A stretch of DNA of 64,000 bases from Myotis daubentonii (Eukaryota > Chordata > Mammalia > Chiroptera > Vespertilionidae), in contig NC_081846.1 of NCBI RefSeq assembly GCF_963259705.1, forward strand, positions 61,991,722-62,055,721. Direction: 5' to 3'. Made by a program: the position numbers and the translations under genes. Positions 33,393-46,254 of the stretch are shown here, one piece after another. Each line of letters starts with the position of its first letter. Within the stretch, counting starts at the first letter, position 1. The notes beneath the pieces are model-generated. The model saw nothing but the letters and a program-made list of their open reading frames with translations, was not told the DNA's origin and ran no database searches.

Positions 33393-34501
33393 CTAGAGGC
33401 CCAGTGCACAAAAATTTGTGCACTCGGGGGGGGGGGGTCCTTCAGCCCGGCCTTGGCCCTCTTGCAGTCTGGGACCCCTCGGGGGATGACCACCTGCTGG
33501 CTTAGGCCTGCTCCCCAGGGGATTGGGCCTAAGCTGGCAATCAGTCATCCCTCTGGCAGCCCGGCAGCCCTCGGGGGATGTCCACTTGCCAGCGGGGAGC
33601 AGACCTAAGCTGCAGTCGGACATCCTTAGCGCTGCTGAGGAGGCAGGAGAGGCTCCCACCACCACCACTGTGCTAGCAGCCGTCAGCCTGGCTTGTGGCT
33701 GAGCAGAGCTCCCCAATGTGGGAGCGCACTGACCACCAGAGGGCAGCTTCTGCATTGAGCGTCTGCCTGCTGGTGATCAGTGTGTGTCATAGTGACCAGT
33801 CATTCAAAATCTTTCTGTTGTTAGGGTCAGTTTGCATATTACCTCTTTACTATATAGGATAGAGGCCTGGTGCACGGGTAGGGGCCAGCTGGTTTGCCCT
33901 GAAGGGTGTCCCAGATCAGGGTGGGGGTCCCGCTTGGGTGCCTGGCCAGCCTGGGTGAGGGGGTAATGGCTGTTTGCAGCTGGTCACACTCCCTTCAGGG
34001 TGGGGGGTCCCCACTGGGGTGCCTAGCCAGCCGGGATAAGGGGCTGATGGCTGTTTTCAGGCTGGCCACACCCCCTTTAGGGTGGGGGTCCCCACTGGGG
34101 TGCCTGGCCAGTTTGGGTGAGGGGCTGAGGGCCGTTTTCGGGCTGGCCAGCAACTGAAGCTCCCAGCCTCTTCTTTTTTTCTTTATTTTTTTATTCTGGG
34201 ATTTATTTACCTTCTATAATTGAAATTTTGTTGCCGTCACTGGAGCTGAGAGCAGGTATCTGGGGTTTGTTTCGCTTCTATAATTGAAACTTTGTTGCTT
34301 TCAGAGCTCAGAGCCGGGCTGCAGCAGGCGGGGAACCTTGGCTTCCTCCATCACTGGAGCAAGCAAGCCTCCTGCTCGCTTCAGCTGCATGGCTGCCGGC
34401 TGCCATCTTGGTTGGGTTAATTTGAATATTGCGCTGATTAGCCAATGGGAGGCGTAGCGAAGGTACGTTCAATTACCAGGTTTGTCTATTATTAGATAGG
34501 G
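33393..34501 (-). mobile_element. Composite HeliBat-type Helitron, copy 2
   Basis: CTAG hairpin 3' end after host A 33392 (CCCAGTGCACAAA…TTTGTGCAC). An internal junction near 33860 (ACTATATAGGATAGAGGCC then TGGTGCACGGG). The right end TATTATTAGATAGG is decayed by a base or two. It has the same head-to-tail order as copies 1 and 3, with fewer units of the internal 75-90 bp repeat. An 11-base G run follows the hairpin. Confidence 0.9.
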
Positions 34502-34506
34502 TAGAT

Positions 34507-34718
34507 CAGTGGTTCTCAACCTTCTGGCCCTTTAAATACAGTTCCTCATGTTGTGACCCAACCATAAAATTATTTTCGTTGCTACTTCATAACTATAATG
34601 TTGCTACTGTTATGAATCGTAATGTAAATATCTGATATGTAGGATGGTCTTAGGCGACCCCTGTGAAAGGGTCGTTCGACCGCCAAAGGGGTCGCGACCC
34701 ACAGGTTGAGAACTGCTG
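34507..34718 (-). mobile_element. SPIN (SPACE INVADERS) non-autonomous hAT
   Basis: Reverse orientation: CAGTGGTTCTCAACCTTCTG at the left end. GGCGACCCCTGTGAAAGGGT, CGTTCGACCGCCAAAGGGGT and CGCGACCCACAGGTTGAGAA lie near the right. The interior GAATCGTAATGTAAATATCT matches my recollection of SPIN_NA. The flanks GGGTAGAT and CTCTAGAC share the central TAGA expected of SPIN target sites. SPIN is known for horizontal transfer among tetrapods, including bats. Confidence 0.92.
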
Positions 34719-34905
34719 CTCTAGACACTGAAAGGCAAAGAAATGAAACCTCTCCTGGAGCTTTTAGGGACAGAACTCTGCGGAGACCTGGACTTCCCCT
34801 GAGGAAGGCCAGTGCTAGACTCCTCCCTACAAAAGATAATTGAATAGAGCTGTCTTAAGCCACCGAGCTCATGGTAATTTGTTACAGGAGCAATAGAAAA
34901 CCAAT
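34719..34905 (+). repeat. MLT1-type LTR, 3' part
   Basis: GGAAGGCCAGTGCTAG, GTCTTAAGCCACCGAGCTC, ATGGTAATTTGTTACAGGAG and CAATAGAAAACCAATGC form the conserved 3' end of mammalian MaLR LTRs. It is an old, noncoding retroviral relic. Confidence 0.75.
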
Positions 34906-37074
<2,169 letters not shown>

Positions 37075-37167
37075 ACACACACACACACACACACACACAC
37101 TGATATAACAGATATGTGTGTGTGTGTGTGTGTGTGTGTATGTATATATATATACACACACACACTG
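37075..37167. repeat. Compound (AC)n…(GT)n…(TA)n(CA)n microsatellite
   Basis: (AC)n, TGATATAACAGATAT, (GT)n, (TA)n, (CA)n, TGATATA. The AC and GT runs are complementary and can fold on each other around the short spacer. Confidence 0.95.
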
Positions 37168-37955
37168 ATATATAAGAACAAAACACCTTCCAGGGAAAGC
37201 AAACAACTCCATTAGAGACAACAAATTTCTGGGAAGCAGGCGCCAAGGGTGTGCACTACTCAATTTTAAGTGCTACACTTGCCTGTGTGCAAGAAAAAAG
37301 GCACAAGAAAGCATGCAAGCAGGAGAGAGGTCAAGAGGAGGAGGTGCGTGGAATCTGGCTGCATTGAATCCCTGTGCTTCTCAGCTGAGTAAACCACACA
37401 GTAGGCCTGGGGACAGGACCCTGGCTGCTGAACTCTGTACACCCACTCACTGTGGTCTGAATGTAAACTCTTTTCTGTTTCCTACAAAGCAGTGCTATGC
37501 ATCTCCAAGAGAGCCATAAGGATCTGGGGAAATGCCAAGATACTAGTATTACAGTGGTTACATTTAGTAACAGCTCTACTCTCCTCGCTTGAGAGATAAA
37601 CCATACCCAACTCACATGAACCAATTTATCCTACTGCAAACTAAACCTCAAGTTCAAGTCCTGAAGACCCCAGGAATAATGCAATACAATGCATCCAGGG
37701 ACCGCCGCCCAAAGAGTTTGCCAACTTGCAGTATGTCTCTGATTGAGATCTATCTTCTTCCAGAGAGAAATTCAACTCCAAGTATAAAAATAGAATGTTA
37801 CCAGTGGTCCCCTCAAGTAGATTTTGAAGTTGTTGAATCGTTTTGTTCTTCATGTCAGTTATTTGGGAAATGCCTCAGTTTTGATGACATTTAAAGAAGT
37901 TAAGCTTTAAAGAAATGTGATAGGATAAGAGAATTTCCAATTGATGATTGAAAAA
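37168..37955. other. Unassigned intronic sequence
   Basis: Nothing recognised. Short frames of up to about 100 codons are unsupported. Confidence 0.5.
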
Positions 37956-37972
37956 AACTATCTAGTATAGAC

Positions 37973-38188
37973 TGGCATCTCAGAGGGAAGGGGGAGGTGT
38001 GAGGGTGGGTGGGAAGAGATCAACCAAAGAACTTGTACGCATATATGCATAACCCATGGACACAGACAATAGGGTGGTGAGGCCTAGGGTAGGGGGTGGG
38101 GGTGGGCTAGAAGAGGTCAATGGGAGGGGGTGTGAAGGGGACATATGTCATACTTTCAACAATAAAGATTTAATTTAGAAAAAAAATC
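37973..38188 (+). mobile_element. Bat L1 3' end, 5'-truncated, with target duplication
   Basis: GGCATCTCAGAGGGAAGG…CAGACAATAGGGTGGTGAGG…AGGTCAATGGGAGGGGGTG…CAATAAAGATTTAATTT and an A tail. Imperfect duplications AACTATCTAGTA…GACT (from 37956) and AACTACCTAGTA…GACT (from 38189). Confidence 0.85.
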
Positions 38189-38208
38189 AACTACCTAGTA
38201 CTTAGACT

Positions 38209-38584
38209 ATTTCCTAAATGAATCTTTAAAACCCAGTCCTGAAATAGTCCTTCACACACTTTCCTTCACAGGGTTCCATCCTAGTCAGCTGGCCCACTGA
38301 CAAATAGGTCCATTCATCCCCCCTTCCCCTCTTCTACACATATATTTATAAATGGTTAGTACAATATATCCTCTGTATTCCACATGTTTGGGCAATAGAG
38401 GCACTGTTTAATAGAGAGGTGCTGTGCATACCATGCATGATTTCAAAATGAATAGGATTTATCAAAACATGTTAACACAAAAGCCATATTATCATAACTT
38501 AATCTTTCTCTAGTGACTCTGAGTGAACCTTTGGATTTTGCAATGTCTTCCAGCCATCCCTGCAAATGACAACGAGAAGCCTCT
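38209..38584. other. Unassigned intronic sequence
   Basis: Nothing recognised. Confidence 0.5.
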
Positions 38585-38735
38585 TGGTTGGAATCACTAA
38601 AGCCTGGGCTCAAATTCCAATCACTCACAGTTGCTTCTGGCAAGTAACTAACTTTCTGAGACTTGGTGTCTTCATCTGAAAATGAAGACAAAAGAGCATC
38701 CCTGTGAGGGTCACTGTGAAACACGTATAACTTAT
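38585..38735 (+). repeat. MIR SINE
   Basis: TGGAATCACTAAAGCCTGGG, GACTTGGTGTCTTCATCTG and CCCTGTGAGGGTCACTGTG fit sense MIR. Confidence 0.7.
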
Positions 38736-38789
38736 GGCAGGACACACATGGACAGCAGTGTGGTGTCCACAGAAGAGACTGTGGCTGGG

Positions 38790-39058
38790 AACAAAGATCG
38801 GTGTTCAGAGTTTTTTATAGAAGGAAAACTACTTGCTGTAGGTCCACTCACAAGTCAGTTAATCTTTTTTAACTTCGGTTTCTTCACCTTTAACAGGAGG
38901 ACCCTATCTACTCCAGGGGATTTCCGGAGGAGCTTAATAGAAGAGGCTTTATACAGAAGGGTTGCTATGAAATTAGAAATTCAATGCGTGAACACATGCA
39001 AAGTGTTGCATTGCGCTCAGTGCCTGACATAACAAGGGTTCAATAAACTTCAGCTATT
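38790..39058 (+). repeat. MIR SINE
   Basis: CAGTTAATCTTTTTTAACTTC, GGTTTCTTCACCTTTAACAG, GCTCAGTGCCTGACATAAC and AGGGTTCAATAAACTTCAG fit the sense MIR core and tail. Confidence 0.75.
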
Positions 39059-39326
39059 GAGTACTAGAATCCAATACAACCAAACTCAAGAACGAGGTGG
39101 GTGAAAGACAGGAGCATCTTAACTTCTTTAACAATGTCTTTGGGCGTGTCTCCAATACACACATATGGAAGAACTTCTGGTGCTGTAAATAAAAGGCATG
39201 TTTAGCTAAGAGTCCAAAAGATAAACTTAAGAGGTCTCTGAATCAAGATCGGGCCTAAACTCCACCAGTCTCTCATTATGGTGCCGTTTCACCACCAACA
39301 TATGTATGCTTTTAGTAAGTTGTTAA
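39059..39326. other. Unassigned intronic sequence
   Basis: Nothing recognised. Confidence 0.5.
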
Positions 39327-39775
39327 TCCTATATAATAAAAGCCTAATATGCTAAGTATCCAGTCATCTGTTCAACCAATCAAAGCGTAATATGCTAATG
39401 ATAGGCTAAGGCTGCTCAACCACTCGCTATGACATGCACTGACCACCAGGGGGCAGACAGTTGACTGGTCGACCAGTCGCTATGATGTGCACTGACTCCC
39501 TGGGAGCAGATGCTCCAACTGGTAGGTTGGCTTGCTGCTGGGATCTGGCCAATCGGGACTGACATGGAGCCCTCCCGCAGCCCCTCCCGAGCTGGTCAAT
39601 CTCCCGCATCCCTCCCTGGCCCTGATTGTGCACTGGTGGGGTCCCTCGGCCTGGCCTGTGCCCTCTCACAATCCAGGACTCCTCGGGAGATGTCAGAGAG
39701 CTGGTTTCGGACCAATCCCACAGGTCAGGAGCGGGGGACCCCACTGGTGCACAAATTCATGCACCAGGACTCTAG
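39327..39775 (+). mobile_element. HeliBat-type Helitron, 449 bp, both ends intact
   Basis: Begins TCCTATATAATAAAAGCC after host A 39326. Contains CACTGACCACCAGGGGGCAG. Ends with hairpin GGTGCACAAATTCATGCACC and GACTCTAG before host T 39776. A tandem echo of the CGCTATGA(C/T)(A/G)TGCACTGAC motif occurs at 39425 and 39478. No Rep/helicase. Confidence 0.95.
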
Positions 39776-40404
39776 TTTATAATAATAAGCCAAGTAATAA
39801 TATGGCTTTACTAATTTAAAGAAAATACCATAAGAAAAGCAATTCATGACTTCTAAATTCTCATTGTTCAAAGGTTTTTTGCATTTTTCCATTTTAAAAT
39901 AGCTACAATTGGATCTTTTCAATTATTCAACCAATTTTTTGTAACCCTTCAACTTTGCCCTAAAGCAATTATAACTGCTATTTTTTCACACAAAAACACA
40001 CTTCTTGTACATCAAAACTTTATTCTGAGAAGCTCAGTGATTATATAGTTTTCATACTGTCTCTTCTTCATTAAAAATGAAAGATGCAAAAATTGTTTTT
40101 CTCTCTTTCAAAACCTCTCAGGCTTCAGGGAGAAAAACAAGGAGGGAAACATCTTCTGACTTAATCAAATACAGAACTAAAAAAAAAAGCACAGTAATGT
40201 CTGACTGTTTATAACATCCAGGACAGAAGTACTACAAGTAATTTAAGCTAAATAGAGGGAAATATCACACATTTTCCTCAATTTCTGAAAAACTATGCTT
40301 CATATGTGATGGTATTTTAAGAAAAAATTAATTCATTGGTTTCACCCCTGCATTTTCCCACACATTAGTACTTTCTACATTTAAGGCCTAAGATGTAGGT
40401 GAAG
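39776..40404. other. Unassigned A+T-rich intronic sequence
   Basis: Nothing recognised. Confidence 0.5.
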
Positions 40405-40560
40405 ACAGCAGCGTTTCTCCAAGTATCCTCAGAGTGGTAACACAGATATGCACATTCCTAGGCCCCAGCCTGGGAGAACTGACACAAGAACAATCCACAT
40501 CTCTTACAAATCTCTGGAAAAATCTTTATATACATAATGTTTGAGATCTACTGATTAGAA
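40405..40560. repeat. MER5/MER20-type hAT relic
   Basis: GCAGCGTTTCTCCAAGTATC, ATATGCACATTCCTAGGCCC and ATGTTTGAGATCTACTGAT resemble the group's two ends and middle. Old. Confidence 0.6.
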
Positions 40561-40716
40561 AGTACCTTAGTGCATAAGAGAGAGGCCCACATTCAGTGAA
40601 TAACCCAATTACCAATTTCTCACAATTTTGAGTATGAATATATATTAAATGTAATGTAATGTAATAGTAAATGTAATGTAAATATAAATGTTAAAATATA
40701 CACATTATATATTAAA

Positions 40717-40719
<3 letters not shown>

Positions 40720-40755
<36 letters not shown>
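40720..40755. repeat. (CA)n microsatellite abutting a Helitron end
   Basis: About 18 CA units run directly into the CTAG terminus of the Helitron at 40757. Confidence 0.97.
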
Positions 40756-40756
<1 letters not shown>

Positions 40757-40758
<2 letters not shown>

Positions 40759-41709
40759 AGAGGCCCAGTGCACAAAAATTTGTACACTCAGGGGGGGAGG
40801 GGGTCCCTCAGCCTGGCCTGTGCCCTCTCACAGTCTGGGACCCCTCGGGGGATGTCCACCTGCTGGCTTAGGCCCGCTCCCTGGGTGATCTAGCCTAAGC
40901 TGGCAGTTAGACATCCCTCTGGCAGCCCGGGAGCCCTCAGGGGATGTCCACTTGCCAGCGGGGAGCAGGCCTAAGCTGCAGTCGGACATCCTTAGCACCG
41001 CTGTGCTGGCAGCCGTCAGCCTGGCTTGTGGCTGAGCAGAGCTCCCCCTGTGGGAGTGCACTGACCACCAGGGGGCAGCTCCTGCATTGAGCCTCTGCCC
41101 CCTGGTGGTCAGTGTGTGTCATAGTGACCAGTCATTCCCAGTCGTTCTGCTGTTAGGGTCAATTTGCATATTACCCTTTTATTATATAGGGTTATATAGG
41201 ATAGAGGCCTTGTGCGAGGGTGGGCGCAGGCTGGTTTGCCCTGAAGGGTGTCCCAGATCAGGGTGGGGGTCCCACTGGGGTGCCTGGCCAGCCTGGGTGA
41301 GAGGCTGATGGCCGTTTTCATGCTGGCCACGCCCTCCGGCAACCCAAGCCCCAGCCTCTCTATTTCTTTTTTTTTTTCCTGGGATTTATTTATCTTCTAT
41401 AATTGAAACTGTAGCCTTGAGTGGAGCCCAGGTCAGCTGGAATACTCGGTTGCCCCTGGAAACCCAGGCTCCCAGCCCCTCCTTGAGCGGAGGCCACTGC
41501 CGGCTGGAAGCAGGTATCTGGGATTTATTTATCTTCTATAATTGAAACTTTGTAGCCTTGAGCAGAGCCCAGTGCCAGCCAGGGCAGGCGGGAAGCTTGG
41601 CTTCCTCCATCGCCGTGGGCAACCCAAGCCTCCTGCTCGCTCCAGCTCTGTGGCCGTCACCATGATGGAGTGATGGTTAATTTGCATATTATTCTTTTAT
41701 TAGATAGGA
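40757..41709 (-). mobile_element. Composite HeliBat-type Helitron, copy 3
   Basis: Left CTAG and hairpin (CCAGTGCACAAA…TTTGTACAC). Internal junction at 41181-41206 (ATTATATAGGGTTATATAGG then ATAGAGGCC). The right end is TTTTATTAGATAGGA before host T 41710. Same order as copies 1 and 2. The 75-90 bp internal unit is nearly single-copy, and a segment ATTTATCTTCTATAATTGAA occurs twice (about 41387 and 41527). Confidence 0.92.
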
Positions 41710-43799
41710 TATGAAACCTAACGTAAGACACCCAACATGAGAAACAGGTAGGGGGAGACAGATATGGCCATATTTTTAAGAATTCTTTCTGTATGTGGGT
41801 TGGAGGAACCATGGGAAAGAAAGTACAAATAAGAAATGGATAATGTACTCATTATGAAAGGCATGCAAAACAGGTCATTTATCAGAAGCCAGTGTAGAAA
41901 CTCACTTGCAAGGGATTACGTTGGCTCTTATTTTAACCATTTTTCCTTCTACATTGTAATACTTTCCCCAAATTTGTCTGAACCCTAGTCAAGAACTCTC
42001 ATCAACTCATTCCTACCTGTGGTTCCCGCACATTATGCACCTTAGAATCTGTGGTCCTGGCAAACAGTATTCTTGGTGCACTAATGTCTCTTGCTCCACT
42101 AACTGTCTTTTCAGCACAGTCATCTGACAAAACCCCAAACCCAAACAGACTTGGATACCAAATCTGTTCACCCTGGTATGTAAACAGCTGAGCATTGCTA
42201 CAGAGTACCACCACCAGGACAACTGGTCTACCACAGAGTGACAATTACCAACCTCAAATGTCCAGAAAACCATCTTCATTTCTCTGATCAACTCCCTCTG
42301 CATACACACTACATCAACCCTTTTCCAGTGTCTTCAAACCTCCAACCTCCATCCCCTCTTCTCACTCCCTCTTGAATCCAGACTCACTCCTATACCTCAC
42401 AAAAGAAATGCACACCCTGGCACCAGAACTCTCCCCACTTCCTGCTATGAAACTTATAAACCAACCACACAGCTGTACCCTCCTCTTCCACTCTCCTCAC
42501 AGAAAAGCCAAGGAATCTCTTCCTATCTTTGGAGACCATTCTCTCCCGTATTCTTTATTCATAGGGTCATTGTGGAAAGGAAATGTTATGATCTGTGATC
42601 ACAAATGTATGGAACATTTAAAAGTATTCACTAAACAGTAGCTGCTTTCACTATTAAGCTTTCTAACAGAGCGGTGTCCAAGAAGTCACTCCAAGGATAA
42701 AACAATCAATCCCTATTTGAGTACAAAGAATAAGATAAGCATGTACTTTAAACAAAAATTGTCACTGCTACCACCTTCCCCAGAACCTGAGAAATAATCC
42801 AAAGATTCACCACCGCAAAAATAAAACTTACCTCATAGCTTTGTATGAGAAACAAAGGGGTAAAAGTTAAGGCACCAATATGTTACTGCCTTCGCTGATT
42901 TTAGGAGTACTCAGGCCTACTTGTTAATGGTGGGGCACGATGGTGAAAACTATTACCATACATTCCATTCGGTTGCCAGTTTCTCTTTCAGGAAACTATG
43001 ATTTATGATATTTAAATGACCTAGAACATTTGGATCACAGAGTATATACCGCCCCTTGCTGACAACATCTAAATCACAGGATACACAGGACTCCATGAGA
43101 GAAACAGTACTGTGCCCATACAGTCATCTTCCAGTCATCTTCCAGTCATCTTCCTTCCATAGGAAGGAGTATTAGCAATTAATTCCAGGAACACAATCAA
43201 GCTCTTTGCTCATTTCTGTATCAACATTCCTAAAACACTCTCACTCAAAATGTAGGGCAGTCCAGGGAATTTTGCTTCTGAGACATCACACAAGCTGGAT
43301 GATTCGGGTTGGATCCTCCATACAGGCTGTTCACTCAAGATAAATTTTACAATTAAGTTGAGCCCTGGTTACCATTCCCATCAACCCAGATTGAGTTCTC
43401 GATATCAGCTCATACAAAATTATGCTTTTAAGTTGTAAGTCCCATCTTTTAGAAAAGTCGAAGATCTATTTTTCAAGTTACCATTTAGGCAGGTCATCCT
43501 TCAAGAGTAGATAAAAACTACCTTCTTTCTCCACCCCCTACTGCCCCCAAGTCATCTTATATAAGCAATTACATACTTATAGCAACAATATAGTACGGAC
43601 AAAAACCTCAGAACAAAGATATAAACCCTAAAGTAAATAAACTTAGCTTTGAGAAAGCACATTACATCATGGATTTCTATTTAGGAACGACTGGCCTACA
43701 TGGTTTGATTACAGGGGAACCAAGGGCCTAAAGAACTGTTTTTATTGCCCACAAAACTCTTAAAACTGTGCATGAGCTGTCAGAGATTTCATATAAGAA
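41710..43799. other. Mostly unassigned intronic sequence
   Basis: A block at about 42000-42560 is pyrimidine-rich, with CCTCCACTCTCC-like wording that may be an old LINE relic. I cannot name it. Three tandem copies of CAGTCATCTTC lie at 43121-43153. No exon seen. Confidence 0.45.
43121..43153. repeat. 11-bp x3 tandem repeat
   Basis: CAGTCATCTTC is repeated three times exactly. Confidence 0.95.
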
Positions 43800-43811
43800 T
43801 CCAAATTTCCA

Positions 43812-43996
43812 AGCCCTGGCCGGTGTGGTTCAGTTGGTTTGAGCACTGCCCCATGCACCCGAGGGTCATGGGTTTGATTCCCAGTCAGAACATATACCCT
43901 GGTTGTGGGCTTGATCCCCAGTCAGGGCGCGTACAGGAGGCAACTGATCTCTCCTTGCCCTTCCATTCTCCCTAAAATCAATCAAACACAGACACA

Positions 43997-44035
<39 letters not shown>

Positions 44036-44077
44036 ACACACACACATCCTTGAAAGAGGATTTTTTTAAAAAAAGAC
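43812..44077 (+). repeat. Ves SINE with (CA)n tail
   Basis: Head AGCCCTGGCCGGTGTGGTTC; GGGTTTGATTCCCAGTCAG; GATCCCCAGTCAGGGCGCG. The tail has expanded to (CA)n at 43986-44046. Duplications TCCAAATTTCCA (43800-43811) and TCCACATTTCCA (44078-44089). Confidence 0.92.
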
Positions 44078-44089
44078 TCCACATTTCCA

Positions 44090-45793
44090 TCTTCTCATGA
44101 AAATCTAGAAGGCCTGGCAGTACAGGCCAGTCTTGCCATCCTAGGCTAAAGCTGAGTGGCAGCTGCCTGCCCCTTGGTCAGCGCATTTACTCTCTGGCTT
44201 GCCAAGGCCCCGCTACTCTCTTCTGTCTTAAATCTGGCAGATTTTACTAATTTAATAGACAGGGCTTACCCCTGGTGGGCATCTGAGTTTTGGCCCGTTG
44301 TAAGGTATTTTTAGGGTCCTGGGTATGGCAGAAGGTAGGGGATCTATCTGAAGCAGTGAGTAGCTGGTGATTCTTCAGCAGAACAAATCTCAGGTGGGTG
44401 CAGAGTAGAGGTTTTGGGGAGGTAGGTAGGAGGGCTTAATTAACCAGGTGCCAGGAACTGAAACAGAAAGGAGGGGACACAAGAATACATTTTTCACACA
44501 CCCCAATCAATTCTGCCTAGGGCCAGTCTTGTTTTTCTTTTTCATAAAAATCATGTGGTGGAATGAGAATCAGACTCATTTCTTAATCTAAGTTTATTTG
44601 AAGAGACAATTTAGTTCTCACTCTCCTGCTCTCTTGGTGGGCCAGAAGTATCTAATGATCCTTATCTCCGTTTGTCAATTTCCTTTGGGTGTTGCCTATA
44701 ACAGCATGTGATCTTCAGAGACTCCCAACCAAGTCATCCTGCTCTGAAGTCAGCACTGCCGGATTCACTGTTCCGCTTGTATCAACATCGGGTGAGCTCC
44801 CCTAAAGTAAACCCAGCATTGCTTCAGAGGCCAGCGCTCTGCCTCCCGACTGTGCAGAAGAGAAAGCAGACAGACTTCCTCAGGCTGCAGGGAACAGGAG
44901 AGTGAAACTCAGATGAATTCTTGAGTAATTCCAGAGTTGCGTTTGGGGCAACCCAGTACAACTCAATTAATTCTCCAGAAACCAATCAGGAAAACCAAAA
45001 GCACCATGTTACCAAAATAACAAAAATAAAAGCTTGTAACTCAGTGTGCTGTTAGCTAACATGTGAACACACGACGATGTTTTTCTGTGGATCGTACATG
45101 TTCTAAGCATGTGCCACACAAGAGAATCTCATTACAATCACAAGCCTGAAAGGCTGATGGCTAAGTCAGGCAACCATCGGCCAGAGAAACCTATTCACAC
45201 CCCAGCTTTCTCATATAGATTAGAACCACTCAGATTTAAACACCTTGAAAAAGCCTGTACTAGTCCTGTAACAAGGTCAGATAATCCTTTCACAAGTTAG
45301 ACACCTTCTCACTTCTCTCTTTTCTAGGGATTTCTTTGACTTAGATTTTAGGTGGCCTTGGTAATTAAGCTGTGGTTATGCAAAGTTCTAGAAATGCGTT
45401 ATAAAAAGTCCTAAACATCAGAAAACCAACAACCTACTGAGCCATCCTCCCAAAAAAAGAAGTCAAAAGAAAATCATGCTAATGAAAATTCTAACCACTC
45501 CTTTGTTCATTTCATTTTGCTGGAGCTTCCACAGCTGTTCAGCTGTGAATCCCACTCAGCTGGAAGGGACATCCTCAGTGTTGAATCTTTAGGGTCTGCA
45601 CTCTTGTCGCTAACACTTTTCCAATGGGGAGACTTGCCCTCCGCACACGGGCTTACCAGGAAGCCGCTTACCAAGCTTCCAGAGGAGAAAAGCTGTCTAT
45701 CCCTCAGCTTTTCTGCTGAAAGAGTGTCATCAGCACTTCCCGCCCTGCTCAGGTTCTAAGCTACTAAAGGCCCATGTTTTCTCATGTGTATGT
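44090..45793. other. Unassigned intronic sequence
   Basis: Nothing I can name with support. Confidence 0.5.
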
Positions 45794-45801
45794 CCTTACA
45801 G

Positions 45802-45927
45802 CAGTGGTTCTCAACCTTGGCTGCACATTAGAATCACCTGGGAATCTTTTTAAAATCATATCAGAAATCAGGATTTTAAAAAGATTCCCAGGTGATTCTA
45901 ATGTGCAGCCAAGGTTGAGAACCACTG
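45802..45927. mobile_element. MER5-like palindromic hAT MITE, perfect 56-bp arms
   Basis: The left arm, 45802-45857, starts CAGTGGTTCTCAACC. The right arm, 45872-45927, is its exact reverse complement over all 56 bases. The loop is 14 nt. Perfect 8-bp duplications CCTTACAG lie at 45794-45801 and 45928-45935. The arms carry the MER5 end GGCTGCACATTAGAATCACC. There is no transposase. Confidence 0.96.
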
Positions 45928-46021
45928 CCTTACAGGAAGCCACGTATTCATATACAGGTCCTCTATGTTTACAAAGGTGCCAAATTCCTTCACTAATTCA
46001 GCTGATTAAAGATCCAGTCTT

Positions 46022-46240
46022 GCCCTGGCTGGTCTGGCTCAGTGGATAGAGCGTTGGCCTGTGGACTGAAGGGTCCCAGGTTTGATTCTGGCCAAGGGCA
46101 CATGCTCGATCCCCAGTGGGGGGTGTGCAGGAGGCAGCCAGTCAATGATTCCCTCTCATCACTGATGTTTGTATCTCTCTCTCTCCCTCTCCCTTCCTCT
46201 CTGAAATCAATAAAATATATATATATATTTTTTTTTTAAA
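46022..46240 (+). repeat. Ves SINE with exact target duplication
   Basis: Head GCCCTGGCTGGTCTGGCTC; TGGATAGAGCGTTGGCC; CCCAGTGGGGGGTGTGCAGG; AATAAAATATATATATAT tail. Exact 14-bp duplications AAAGATCCAGTCTT at 46008-46021 and 46241-46254. Confidence 0.97.
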
Positions 46241-46254
46241 AAAGATCCAGTCTT

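Noticed and set aside
34719..34905. Possible endogenous retrovirus with genes
   Set aside because: Only MLT1-type LTR pieces are present here and at 47430-47862; no gag, pol or env sequence adjoins them.
46022..46120. tRNA-like A and B boxes at many sites
   Set aside because: They belong to Ves SINE heads with pyrimidine tracts, A-rich tails and target duplications; none folds as an intact tRNA gene by inspection.
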